The notes beneath the pieces are model-generated. The model had not been told where the DNA came from and made no database searches. It worked only from the letters and a program-made list of their open reading frames with translations. A stretch of DNA of 22,468 nt. Origin: a virus. The position numbers were made by a program, and so were the translations under genes. Positions 7,651 through 15,846 of this stretch are shown one piece after another; positions within the stretch are counted from its first letter, which is position 1; every line of letters starts with the position of its first letter. Where the stretch lies: positions 1 to 22,468 of the IMG/VR virus record IMGVR_UViG_3300025701_000061. One strand, written 5' to 3'.

Positions 7651-8484
7651 TTAAAACGGTAAATCATCAGATTTCGTTTCAGTACTTTGTGGATCTTCAA
7701 CAGGTGTTGGATTCGAAAATTCAACCATTGTTGGTTCGTTAGTTCCTACAAATTTCTTTTGGTCGCTGTCCCATCTTGGTGTTTCACCTAATGCAACTAA
7801 TTCCAAATACTCAATAGGTTTCTTAGAATAAACATCTTCCCACGTTTGTGGATCGTTTGCCCATGCGTTAGCCTGTTCAGGATCTGTTGATAAAGGTCCA
7901 ACATCTTCATACATAACAGAACTAATAGTTGTGTACTCACGACCATTAGGTGCTTTGTTTAAAGAAAGTGACAAAATTAAATCTCTACCTTCAGTTGGAT
8001 GAGTAATATCACCTTTGTTCTTGAAGATTGGGAAGATTTTATCTAAAGGTCCCTCTTGTTTGTAGTTATGTTTGAACCTCCAAAACTTAGGTCCGTCTTC
8101 TTCGTTATCTCTATCAATAACTTTAACGATGTAGAATTTTCTTGCGTTATAAGTTCTTGCGGTTTTTTTGTCTTCCTCAAGTCCTGTAGCAAGTAAACTA
8201 TCTCTCACTTCGTTTAATGGTGATTTCTCACCTACCTGTGCTGGGTCATATATTTTCATCCAGTTATCATTAACTTGGAGTTCGTGGAATTTTACTTCTA
8301 CAAATGGTGACCCTCCATCAGTGGCTGGTAGAATACGAAGTCTTTTTTCACCATTTCTCGTTCCTTTCGGTAAGATGGTTGTGAAGTACCTTTTAAGTCT
8401 TTCTTCACTTGAAATTCTGTTTCCGCCTGCGGATGGATTGTTGTTCTTTTGATACTGATTGAGTATCGCGTCGATTGTGCTCAT
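7651..8484 (-). CDS. gp32-like single-stranded DNA-binding protein
   Basis: This protein coats single-stranded DNA at the replication fork and in recombination. It has 277 residues. The layout fits T4 gp32: a short N-terminal arm (about 1-25), a basic segment (SSEERLKRYFTTILPKGTRNGEKRLRILP), and an OB-like core with many aromatics (FWRFKHNY, KFYIVKVIDRD, DKIFPIFKNKGD). It ends in a Ser/Thr/Pro/Asp-rich C-terminal tail. The final residues are DDLPF (273-277), which resemble the tip of bacterial SSB (DDDIPF) rather than T4 gp32. The protein has no cysteine, so the zinc finger of T4 gp32 is missing. It is the first gene after a strong terminator and so probably has its own promoter in 8485-8522, but I could not identify a convincing one. 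A structured RNA and uvsX follow. Assignment to the gp32 family rests on layout and neighbours as much as on motifs. Confidence 0.85.
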   Translation of the reverse strand: MSTIDAILNQYQKNNNPSAGGNRISSEERLKRYFTTILPKGTRNGEKRLRILPATDGGSPFVEVKFHELQVNDNWMKIYDPAQVGEKSPLNEVRDSLLATGLEEDKKTARTYNARKFYIVKVIDRDNEEDGPKFWRFKHNYKQEGPLDKIFPIFKNKGDITHPTEGRDLILSLSLNKAPNGREYTTISSVMYEDVGPLSTDPEQANAWANDPQTWEDVYSKKPIEYLELVALGETPRWDSDQKKFVGTNEPTMVEFSNPTPVEDPQSTETKSDDLPF

Positions 8485-8522
8485 AATTTAAAATATTTAT
8501 TTGTTTATACTAAAAGGTACAC

Positions 8523-8555
8523 AAAAAAAGTCCAAAGGTCAACCCCCTGGACTTT
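8523..8555 (-). terminator. Rho-independent terminator between the late block and the replication block
   Basis: Perfect 8-bp arms AAAGTCCA (8527-8534) and TGGACTTT (8548-8555) enclose a 13-base loop. On the minus strand the 3' arm runs straight into a T tract (seven T in all, 8529-8523). It lies 32 bases after the stop of the Dps-like gene and 38 bases before the ssb start, so it ends the late tail-gene transcript and implies a separate promoter for ssb. Confidence 0.85.
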
Positions 8556-8587
8556 AATATTTTAAAATATCTTATTTTAATTTACAA

Positions 8588-8953
8588 CTACCTTAGAGTA
8601 AGGAGGTAAGAAAGTTTATTTATAACAACCAACATTTCATCTCGTAAACTTAGTAGGTCGACATCCTTTGGATTGATGTCCATGTTTTGGAAACTTACCC
8701 TTACTGTTTTAACCATACCTAACAAATCAATATCTGACAAGTTTTGTATACTTAAACTTCTTTCTTCATCACCTAATATAAATCTACCATGAATTCCCAT
8801 ACATGTTTCAACATATGTATCAATAAGTTCTCCTAATGTTTCATAAGCATCACCCAATGCAAGATGTTTTGCATGACTTTTAGTTTGCCAATGGAGTATT
8901 CTAAGTTGTGCTTGTACCTCCAATAAAAATCTAACGTCCGAACTCAAACTCAT
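8588..8953 (-). CDS. Short Dps/ferritin-like four-helix protein
   Basis: Dps proteins bind and oxidise iron and protect DNA. With the start at 8953 the protein has 121 residues, against roughly 150-190 for usual Dps. It contains the helix-A signature LHW (H21-W22), then H30, D45 and E49. E. coli Dps has its ferroxidase ligands at H51, H63, D78 and E82. The spacings here are 9, 15 and 4 against 12, 15 and 4, so all four ligands match with a 3-residue shorter A-B loop. Trp after the first His is also kept. The last helix (RDEMLVVINKLSYLLTL) fits the closing helix of the bundle. A start at 8983 would add MGKKTKTNTK, but it would overlap the acidic 3' end of the previous gene by 29 bases and merely reads it in another frame. 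The start at 8953 follows that stop by one base. The gene closes the late block, so a virion or late role is possible. Iron function is inferred. Confidence 0.75.
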   Translation of the reverse strand: MSLSSDVRFLLEVQAQLRILHWQTKSHAKHLALGDAYETLGELIDTYVETCMGIHGRFILGDEERSLSIQNLSDIDLLGMVKTVRVSFQNMDINPKDVDLLSLRDEMLVVINKLSYLLTLR

Positions 8954-8954
8954 T

Positions 8955-9611
8955 TTAGTATTCGTCTTCGTCTTCTTCCCCAAAAGATGCTCTCATCTGA
9001 CCTGGATTTATATCCTCTAAATCAGATTTAGTGATAACGTATTCATTTTTACCACTTTTTTTCATCTCACCTTGTTTCTGTGAAAAGAAATCAGTTGGAC
9101 TTTGGTTGAATGGATAGGAATCTAAAGATCTCATCTCAAGTCTTTCTTGTGGAGTTGGTTCTTTCATTTGTGTAACCTTACTCTCAAGACCATCAATTTT
9201 AGCAATTACATCATCCATTTGAGAAAGTTTAGATTCTAAATCGTCTAACTTACCAAACAGGTCTCCCATTTTACCCATAACAGCATCATTATCAGATTTA
9301 CTTGAATCCAAGTCATTTTTGATGTTTTGTGTCATGTTAACCAAGTCAGTAATGTCAATTTCTTCCGTATCAAAGTCCCCTTCAGGTTCTTCAGCCGGAA
9401 TTTCATCGACAGGTGCATCATCAACAGGTAAGTCGTCAACGGGTGCGTCACCCACTGGTTCATCTCCTATTGGTGCATCACCTACTGGTTCATCACCTGT
9501 AGGTAAATCCGTCGGATCTAATTCTTCTTGTTCGTTAATAGATTTTTTTTGATAGTTGTTAATACTATTATATCTATCTAACTCTTCGCGTAATTGTTTT
9601 TCTAAACTCAT
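8955..9611 (-). CDS. Acidic pentapeptide-repeat and coiled-coil protein, function unknown
   Basis: The protein has 218 residues and I do not recognise a family. After a charged N-terminus (1-36) comes a Pro/Asp-rich repeat of about seven five-residue units (39-73, pattern x-D-x-P-V). A long predicted helix with heptad-like hydrophobic spacing follows (about 88-150: DLFGKLDDLESKLSQMDD, IAKIDGLESKV). The C-terminal segment carries KNEYVITKSDLEDINPGQMRASF and ends in a very acidic tail (EEDEDEY). It has no cysteine, signal peptide or membrane segment. It begins two bases after the stop of the 67-residue gene and ends one base before the Dps-like start, so these three are almost certainly co-translated. 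Layout suggests an extended spacer plus an oligomerising coiled coil. A scaffold/chaperone or minor tail component is possible, but this is a guess. Confidence 0.85.
   Translation of the reverse strand: MSLEKQLREELDRYNSINNYQKKSINEQEELDPTDLPTGDEPVGDAPIGDEPVGDAPVDDLPVDDAPVDEIPAEEPEGDFDTEEIDITDLVNMTQNIKNDLDSSKSDNDAVMGKMGDLFGKLDDLESKLSQMDDVIAKIDGLESKVTQMKEPTPQERLEMRSLDSYPFNQSPTDFFSQKQGEMKKSGKNEYVITKSDLEDINPGQMRASFGEEDEDEY
9393..9497 (-). repeat. In-frame 15-bp tandem repeat, about 7 imperfect copies
   Basis: The repeat encodes GDEPV, GDAPI, GDEPV, GDAPV, DDLPV, DDAPV and DEIPA in tandem (residues 39-73 of the acidic protein). Copies differ at several codon positions, so the array is not a recent slippage product, and the reading frame and Pro spacing are conserved. 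Confidence 0.85.
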
Positions 9612-9613
9612 GG

Positions 9614-9817
9614 TTAATCACTTAATAGTTGTCTACCGTCTTCGGTAAGGTATCTTTTATTAATTCTTTCAACAAGACCGTCTTTAGAACGTACGGTATG
9701 ACATACTCCCGTATTCATATCACATACTTCTTGTTCTGTACCATCTTCATTGAGATTCGTAACTTTCTTTTTTGATAAGAAATTTTCAATTGCAGAACCT
9801 ACTTTTATATTGTCCAT
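9614..9817 (-). CDS. Small hypothetical protein with a Cys-x6-Cys-His motif
   Basis: The protein has 67 residues and belongs to no family I can name. The centre has C32 and C39 followed by H40 (VCDMNTGVCHT), then a polar segment (RSKDGLVERINKRYLTEDGRQLLSD) that looks structured. The Cys pair could bind metal or form a disulfide, but two Cys and one His alone do not prove a zinc site. It starts 49 bases after the hub stop, the longest gap inside the left half of the tail block, and ends two bases before the acidic coiled-coil gene. A TATTTAT element lies at 9841-9835 on the minus strand. The coding call rests on tight spacing, sensible composition and an undisturbed frame. Confidence 0.75.
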   Translation of the reverse strand: MDNIKVGSAIENFLSKKKVTNLNEDGTEQEVCDMNTGVCHTVRSKDGLVERINKRYLTEDGRQLLSD

Positions 9818-9866
9818 AATTTTGTCGTTTTATTATAAATATCCCGTTATTGTTAATTCTCCAAGA

Positions 9867-12800
9867 TTAGGTAGTTAAAAAGTAAATGACATCCCCCTTA
9901 CTTAGTTTTAAGTCCTTCATTAATATTTTGGACATCGTTATTCCGTACTCACCTCGACTACCATTATCAATTGGACCTTCTATGTATCTATCGGCATATA
10001 CAGGACCTAACCCTTGGTCAGTCACTGATTGGTGAGGTATTTCTTTACGTAAGTTATTGTTTGGGTTATAGAATACCGTTCTACGACCCACAAAGAAGAG
10101 TGGACTACTATCTTTTAACACATTCATATTATAAGGTGCGGTAAAGAAGTATTTGGTATTTGTAGTTCCTTTAATTTCTGACCATTTCATCTTACTCGGA
10201 TTAACGGTTATTTGTTTTGCAAAGTTAACTAAACTTAAATCATTACTATCTGATAAATGTGCATCAATATGATCAACACGAGCTCTTAGCCACGTACCGT
10301 GATTTGCGGTGTTATTACCTGTGTATTTTATTTTTTGTATTGTAGTATTGTTGTCTTTTCCATTAAATGGTATACCAAATTTACTATACCCAACCTCTTT
10401 CAATAAAGTCTCACCTTTAATAGGTGATTGGTAATCCGTGCTGAATGTACCGTCCTTAGTGGTTACGGTAGATAGTTTACCCTCGTCATTAGCCAATGAT
10501 TTTAAATCATCATCTATCTGTTTTTGTTTTGCAACTGCTCGTTTAAGAATCTTATCAAATAGAACTCTATATGTTGCGATAAATGAATCTTTAGGGTTAG
10601 GTAATGAATCTTTCGGCATTCTCACACCTTTAAAGGTTGTGGTCATAGAATTGTTTGCAATTGCGTGTGACACTTCTACAATCCAATATGCTCCCTCAAA
10701 TAGTGGTACGTTTTTCAGTTGGAAGTACATGGTCGGTTGTATCATTGCGTTACCCATCGCGGTTACGGTACATGTATAAGATCTTGTTCTATAGATGTCA
10801 AACAAACTTGTGTCAACTTGTAGAACACCTGAACCTGATTGTGATTTTGCAAGTCTTTCCATTGCAACATTGGATTCGTAGGTATTCTTAAATTGTTTCT
10901 GATCCAATGAGATACCCTTAAACATTTGTTGGTTTTGATCACCAAAACTTACTTCAAATGCAACCACCTTATTTGATTTAGATAAATTTGAATTATTAAA
11001 ATAATCAGGATCGGTGATTAGTATGGGGTTATCTTGTGCACTTTCTAAATCAACACCATCATCCTTATACATATACTTATCATTAATGTCCGATAGATTT
11101 AAATGTTTGGATCCCCCCGACACGTATTGTAAGATTGCTTTCGGTGTTGAATATTCAGTATCCACTTCTAAGAATTTACCAAACATTACCGACGCGATTG
11201 TGTCTGAAGGTTTAACTCTCGTTCTTCTACTTTCATTCGCATAGAAATTAATATATGCGGGTAATACCCTCATATCAATTCCCGTTTGTGCAATTAATAT
11301 TCCAATTGTAGAGTACAAATCAATGTTTGAATTTTTGGTATCACCAAGTTGAATTAATTTCTTTAAGTCAATAAACAATTCATCACCAATATCTTTATTA
11401 GCCTTGTCTAAAAACATGAACTCTTCCATTAAAAGTCTTTGACCCATAGAATTACCTGAGATCCATTTATCGTTTAAACTCTTTATATCATTGTATAACT
11501 CCAACTTAATTGTTGTGTCCTCATTATAACCTTTTATAATGCCCAAATTATTATTCTTATCCTTAAGTCTTTCTAATGTTGGTAATTTTCGATATATCTG
11601 ATTTAAAAATAAACTTTGTCTACTGTTTTGTGGTGCCACTATTGAAGTCGTAAGATATTCGATGAATGCTGTTTTAGTTGTTACACCACCCGATTTTTTA
11701 TAACCACCATATATTTGAACTATTGGTCTGAATGCAAATACATTTTCCTCACTAAGTTCAATATTACTGATATTGAAAAAATCTAAATAATTACCATCAA
11801 TATCTTCCCCAATATACAATTCAATGTATTTTGAATTACTTGACACTTGTGACGATTGAAACTCACCAACTGACAAATTTCTACTGTTAAAATTAATATA
11901 ACCATTTAAAATATGTGGATTTAACTCCTTTGGATTTGTTATGGTTAACTCTAACATATTCTGTGTCGTTAGAATATTTTCAGTGGCCTTCTTTTGGTTT
12001 TCTTCCTGTCTTAAACTAATTGTATTTATAATTGATCCAGTATTAAGAACATCACCATCTTTTTTCTCGACAGTCACAATTTCTTTTAGAAGGTCTTGAA
12101 ATTTGGGGTAATAAACTGTCTCATATTTTTTATATGGTGTATGACTATCAATCACTTCACTTGAAAAATCTAAAAATGCTTCCTCAAACGAGGTTAAGAT
12201 GTCAGGACTAAATGTCCCAATTAAGTCAATAACCTTTTCATTATTAGTTGACATACCCCCAAAATATTCCATTGGTGTTGGTGATGTTTTACCTGTTACA
12301 ATAAATTCACTACTTTGATTATCCACCCAATTTACCCTGAAATTAAATTGTTCTGAGTCATTAAAATCTAAATAAAGGTCCCGTTTTATGTTGGTTCCTG
12401 TTGATGGTAGTATCGTTAGTCTAAGATCTGTAGAAGTAAAACGACTATTATCCACAAATGAATTATAGTATTTACCTTTAGTTGTGTCAAACGCGTTTAT
12501 AAACAAAGTGTTAGTACCCACCACATTATCAAATGAGGTTGGTGTTGTATCATTTACATTATAATATAGGTACCCGTTCACCACTTGATGGTAAACCGCA
12601 GAATAACGTGGATGTATACCCACATCTGTTTGTGACGACCTTGTTATAGAACTTGCAAATGTTAAATTTAATGAGTTATCAAAATATTCATCACCGTCAA
12701 TTGGTGTGTTTAACCCCGAAAGTATATCCACATTATTAATAATGTGTTCCTTATACCTATGATATATTGACCCCCACTTCAATATTAAGTGGTAAGGTAC

Positions 12801-15533
12801 GTAATGTGTCGACCCGATTTCTCTAAATAACGATGACATCAAAACTTTATCAGTTGAGAATATCGGTATTAGGGTAGATGATGGAGTTATTGAATTAGGA
12901 TCAATAAACTCAATTGTGTCTTTTAAATCTTTAAATGGTAACGAATTAAGTAAAAGATAAGCGGCTGACTTATACTTTCCATAAGATTCATTAACAAAGA
13001 ACCCTTCGTAAATTGATTTGTGGAAATACGGAGTGTTTAAAATATTTAATTTAGTTGTTGTATTTTCTACTGAGAATGTTTCATTAAACATATTCGTAAC
13101 AACTTGGTTTCCCTTCGTCCAACTACGTGGACTTACAGGACTACTAATAAACCCTTTACCCGTATCAACACTAAGTGCGTTACCAACATTTAGTTCGGTT
13201 TTTGCAAACGTAGTCTTGTTTAGGTAACCCAAATACGTATCAGAATTAAAAGGATATATCTTTGATCTATATTCTTCACTTATATATTGGTCTAAGTTCG
13301 TTTGTAATTTTTCATATTCCCCATTTTTCGAGATTACAGTGTCCTCACCCGTATAATCTTTTAACGTGAACGATTTTGTTGAATTATCCAACAAATACGG
13401 AACCGTGATTTGATTATCTTCATGGTATGGATACCTCTCGTATGGTGAGAATGACCTCATCAATTCTAAATGTCTTTCTCTACTTGATATTTGACTACCT
13501 CTTAAAATATCAATAAGAAAGTAATCCTCCCCCGTTAAATTTTGTATTGTTTCAAATTCTCGTTTACCAAGTTCATTTAAGGTTGGTCCGTTGAATGTGT
13601 CATATAACGTAATTAGTTGTGACCTCTCATAGATTTCATATAAGAATGAATCTAAGTTTTTATCACTATAAGGACTACCAGGTAATACATCAAACGTAGA
13701 TACTCTGTTAGTACTTTTTTCTTCGTTATTACTATCTCCAAATTCAAACCTAATTGAACTTGTATCAGATTCATTACCACCTTGATTGTCGGTTCTTTGT
13801 GTAGATACCGCAGCATATTCTTCTACAAATTGTACTTCAGGCCACAACGTCATATCATCTGATCGTAACTTCTGTATTAAATCCGACTCCGCTGGATATG
13901 CAAGTACTTTAGTTGTTCCTGTACTTTGTTTTTTAATCTCAGGCCACGGATAAATTGCATCACCCACACTTTCATTGGTGAATCCTTTAATTATGGTTTT
14001 TCTTTCTTCTGAGATGTTGTACGCCTGAAGGTGAACACTTTTCAATAGTCTGATGTACGTATCTGCTGATGCTAATATTATTGCAACAATATTTCGTATT
14101 GTGGGTTCAAATCCAATACCGTCTTTACCTGAAATTACTTCATTCATTTTGAACTCAACCCCATCTTGTAGTTTCGTTAGTTCTTCCTGAAATGAATTGG
14201 AAATCTTATACATATCATCAAACAATTTATCAATTGCAACAGTAACTTTACCAGCACCATTAGTTGTTGAATAGTAAGAACCAATATCTTTGATTGATTG
14301 GTTAAGATTTATTGATAATTTTTTAAAGTCCGCAGTCGTCTTTTGAGTTTCTTTTCCAAAGATTTCACTACTTTTTAAACTTTTTAAGTTTTGTAATATG
14401 ATTGATTCTAACGTTCCTCCTTTACCCTCACCAATTATACTTTCGGTCGTGTTGTTGTTTGTCTTTGTTAAATAGAAATGTCTATGTAGTGGATCATCAC
14501 TTCCTGTTGGTATAGCTATAAATTCGGGGGTTAAGTTTTTTGTTTGCCACGCTTGTACTTGACCAAAAAACCTTCTAAGTTGGTCGGACATTTCTTTTGA
14601 TGCCACAAATATCTTCATGTCCACAACCTCACCAAATATTTTCTTTTCTAATATTGGATCTAATCTTTTTGCAATGTCAATCACCTCTTTTAGAGTTTTG
14701 ACTGGCATGTCATCATCAATTAATCCCTTTCTCTTATATTCCTCAAAGATGGACTTAAGTGTAAGATACCCTTTAGATGTTTTAGATATTACTTTTGTAA
14801 CCTCACCCGTTTTTTCATTTGTTTTGGTATCTTTCGTTTGTTCAATACCATACATGTAAGGTGCATTTAATATACCCTTTAATGGGATATCACTTAAATA
14901 CGCGTAAGTCGATCCAATGAATACACCAACACTTTCAAAGTTCCCATTACCATCATTGTATGATGAATTAAAATCGGTCATATGAAGTCTATACCTCATT
15001 GCTTTACCATAAAACCCTTTTACTGTTAAGTAAAATATTGGCCATGGTTGGTGAAAGAATGCTTGGTATGGTGAATTTTTTGGTGATTCAAATAAGGTTT
15101 TACCTCTTACATCTACAAACTTTATAGTAACTTTAGGGACAAAATTTGTACCTCTAACTTGGATATCAATACTTTGTATTCCAAACGCCTGTCCTGTGTC
15201 ATCAATAATGTCGGCCCTTTTAAATTCCGAATCTCTCCTTGGATTATAAGTGTCGGTCCATGTTGTGTCTAAGTATTCACTATTTTTGTTCTGTAAGAAG
15301 TTTAATGTTCCCTCAGCGACTGACGAAAGTGTGTTTTGTTCACCACTAACTAAAGTTGTTCTTGGTATAAGATCAGCTTCAAGATTCACATAATAAACAT
15401 AGTTTTCTGCGTTTGTTGCCCTTGGTTCCACAATACCATTAGAAACGGTACTGTTCGGGTCAATTAGAATTAAATTATTCTGATCGACCTTTACTAATAT
15501 TTTTTCATTATTTGTGAGGTCGTTATTCGCCAT
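9867..15533 (-). CDS. Giant baseplate hub protein (gp27/VgrG-like hub region), 1888 residues
   Basis: This is probably the central hub that joins tail tube and spike. The N-terminal part (about 118-225) has β-rich segments with FVPKVTIKFVDVRG, LTVKGFYGKAMRYRLHM and a VGVFIGSTYAYLSDIPL stretch. Residues 1586-1640 carry the clearest hub signature: YTCTVTAMGNAMIQP, then MYFQLKNVPLFEGAYWIVEVSHAI, ending TFKGVRMP. This fits the late-control/gp27-type barrel pattern of small residues before a Pro, then Gly-x-Tyr-x-Ile-x-x-Val-x-His. The 950 or so residues between are unassigned, and about 248 residues follow the signature with no motif I recognise. Typical hubs are 350-650 residues, so this one carries large insertions. 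The start overlaps the LysM-like gene by 11 bases. It could instead be a fusion of several baseplate wedge parts. No lysozyme or peptidase motif was seen. Confidence 0.65.
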   Translation of the reverse strand: MANNDLTNNEKILVKVDQNNLILIDPNSTVSNGIVEPRATNAENYVYYVNLEADLIPRTTLVSGEQNTLSSVAEGTLNFLQNKNSEYLDTTWTDTYNPRRDSEFKRADIIDDTGQAFGIQSIDIQVRGTNFVPKVTIKFVDVRGKTLFESPKNSPYQAFFHQPWPIFYLTVKGFYGKAMRYRLHMTDFNSSYNDGNGNFESVGVFIGSTYAYLSDIPLKGILNAPYMYGIEQTKDTKTNEKTGEVTKVISKTSKGYLTLKSIFEEYKRKGLIDDDMPVKTLKEVIDIAKRLDPILEKKIFGEVVDMKIFVASKEMSDQLRRFFGQVQAWQTKNLTPEFIAIPTGSDDPLHRHFYLTKTNNNTTESIIGEGKGGTLESIILQNLKSLKSSEIFGKETQKTTADFKKLSINLNQSIKDIGSYYSTTNGAGKVTVAIDKLFDDMYKISNSFQEELTKLQDGVEFKMNEVISGKDGIGFEPTIRNIVAIILASADTYIRLLKSVHLQAYNISEERKTIIKGFTNESVGDAIYPWPEIKKQSTGTTKVLAYPAESDLIQKLRSDDMTLWPEVQFVEEYAAVSTQRTDNQGGNESDTSSIRFEFGDSNNEEKSTNRVSTFDVLPGSPYSDKNLDSFLYEIYERSQLITLYDTFNGPTLNELGKREFETIQNLTGEDYFLIDILRGSQISSRERHLELMRSFSPYERYPYHEDNQITVPYLLDNSTKSFTLKDYTGEDTVISKNGEYEKLQTNLDQYISEEYRSKIYPFNSDTYLGYLNKTTFAKTELNVGNALSVDTGKGFISSPVSPRSWTKGNQVVTNMFNETFSVENTTTKLNILNTPYFHKSIYEGFFVNESYGKYKSAAYLLLNSLPFKDLKDTIEFIDPNSITPSSTLIPIFSTDKVLMSSLFREIGSTHYVPYHLILKWGSIYHRYKEHIINNVDILSGLNTPIDGDEYFDNSLNLTFASSITRSSQTDVGIHPRYSAVYHQVVNGYLYYNVNDTTPTSFDNVVGTNTLFINAFDTTKGKYYNSFVDNSRFTSTDLRLTILPSTGTNIKRDLYLDFNDSEQFNFRVNWVDNQSSEFIVTGKTSPTPMEYFGGMSTNNEKVIDLIGTFSPDILTSFEEAFLDFSSEVIDSHTPYKKYETVYYPKFQDLLKEIVTVEKKDGDVLNTGSIINTISLRQEENQKKATENILTTQNMLELTITNPKELNPHILNGYINFNSRNLSVGEFQSSQVSSNSKYIELYIGEDIDGNYLDFFNISNIELSEENVFAFRPIVQIYGGYKKSGGVTTKTAFIEYLTTSIVAPQNSRQSLFLNQIYRKLPTLERLKDKNNNLGIIKGYNEDTTIKLELYNDIKSLNDKWISGNSMGQRLLMEEFMFLDKANKDIGDELFIDLKKLIQLGDTKNSNIDLYSTIGILIAQTGIDMRVLPAYINFYANESRRTRVKPSDTIASVMFGKFLEVDTEYSTPKAILQYVSGGSKHLNLSDINDKYMYKDDGVDLESAQDNPILITDPDYFNNSNLSKSNKVVAFEVSFGDQNQQMFKGISLDQKQFKNTYESNVAMERLAKSQSGSGVLQVDTSLFDIYRTRSYTCTVTAMGNAMIQPTMYFQLKNVPLFEGAYWIVEVSHAIANNSMTTTFKGVRMPKDSLPNPKDSFIATYRVLFDKILKRAVAKQKQIDDDLKSLANDEGKLSTVTTKDGTFSTDYQSPIKGETLLKEVGYSKFGIPFNGKDNNTTIQKIKYTGNNTANHGTWLRARVDHIDAHLSDSNDLSLVNFAKQITVNPSKMKWSEIKGTTNTKYFFTAPYNMNVLKDSSPLFFVGRRTVFYNPNNNLRKEIPHQSVTDQGLGPVYADRYIEGPIDNGSRGEYGITMSKILMKDLKLSKGDVIYFLTT

Positions 15534-15846
15534 AATATAAGTTGTACAGTTCTACACTCCTTTTATATTCTTGTAATGTATTAACAAGTGGGAATGGTAT
15601 TCTTAAAAGAAAGTTATTTGGTATCTCAAATTCAATACTACCCGCAGTTGGATTTGCTTGTAAAATTAACCAACCAAACACAGGTGTTCCATAATACTCC
15701 TGAGAGATCTTATCCAACCTGTTCTTACCTCTTTTAAATTGTACATACTTATCTGAGGACGTAATTTTGATTTCAATACCTGGCACAATTTTAAAGTCAC
15801 CATCGTTCTCAAAAAACTCGTATCTGTTAAAATATTGTCTACTCAT
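15523..15846 (-). CDS. LysM-like baseplate/tail adaptor protein
   Basis: The protein has 107 residues. Residues about 36-86 read like a phage LysM/gpX-type module: an Asp-x-Leu-like start (NRLDKIS), then YYGTPVFGWLILQAN, and a closing turn with IPNNFLLRIPFP, in the usual order D-L-I-YYG-W-N-IP. In contractile tails this small domain (T4 gp53, the C-terminal part of Afp7 in injection systems) clamps the hub to its surroundings rather than binding cell wall. Its ATG shares one base with the stop of the 1600-residue gene (TAATG) and its 3' end overlaps the hub gene by 11 bases. This indicates translational coupling of three baseplate proteins. A free LysM lysin is unlikely because there is no signal peptide or enzyme domain. 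Confidence 0.7.
   Translation of the reverse strand: MSRQYFNRYEFFENDGDFKIVPGIEIKITSSDKYVQFKRGKNRLDKISQEYYGTPVFGWLILQANPTAGSIEFEIPNNFLLRIPFPLVNTLQEYKRSVELYNLYYGE

Noticed and set aside
8617-8624. T4 late-promoter-like TATAAATA on the minus strand
   Set aside because: It lies inside the Dps-like coding region and upstream of the terminator at 8523-8555, so a transcript from it would end before ssb; probably chance in A/T-rich coding DNA.
9319-9552. Plus-strand frame with Ser-Thr-Gly repeats
   Set aside because: It is the antisense reading of the pentapeptide repeat in the acidic protein; the minus frame fits tightly between neighbours.
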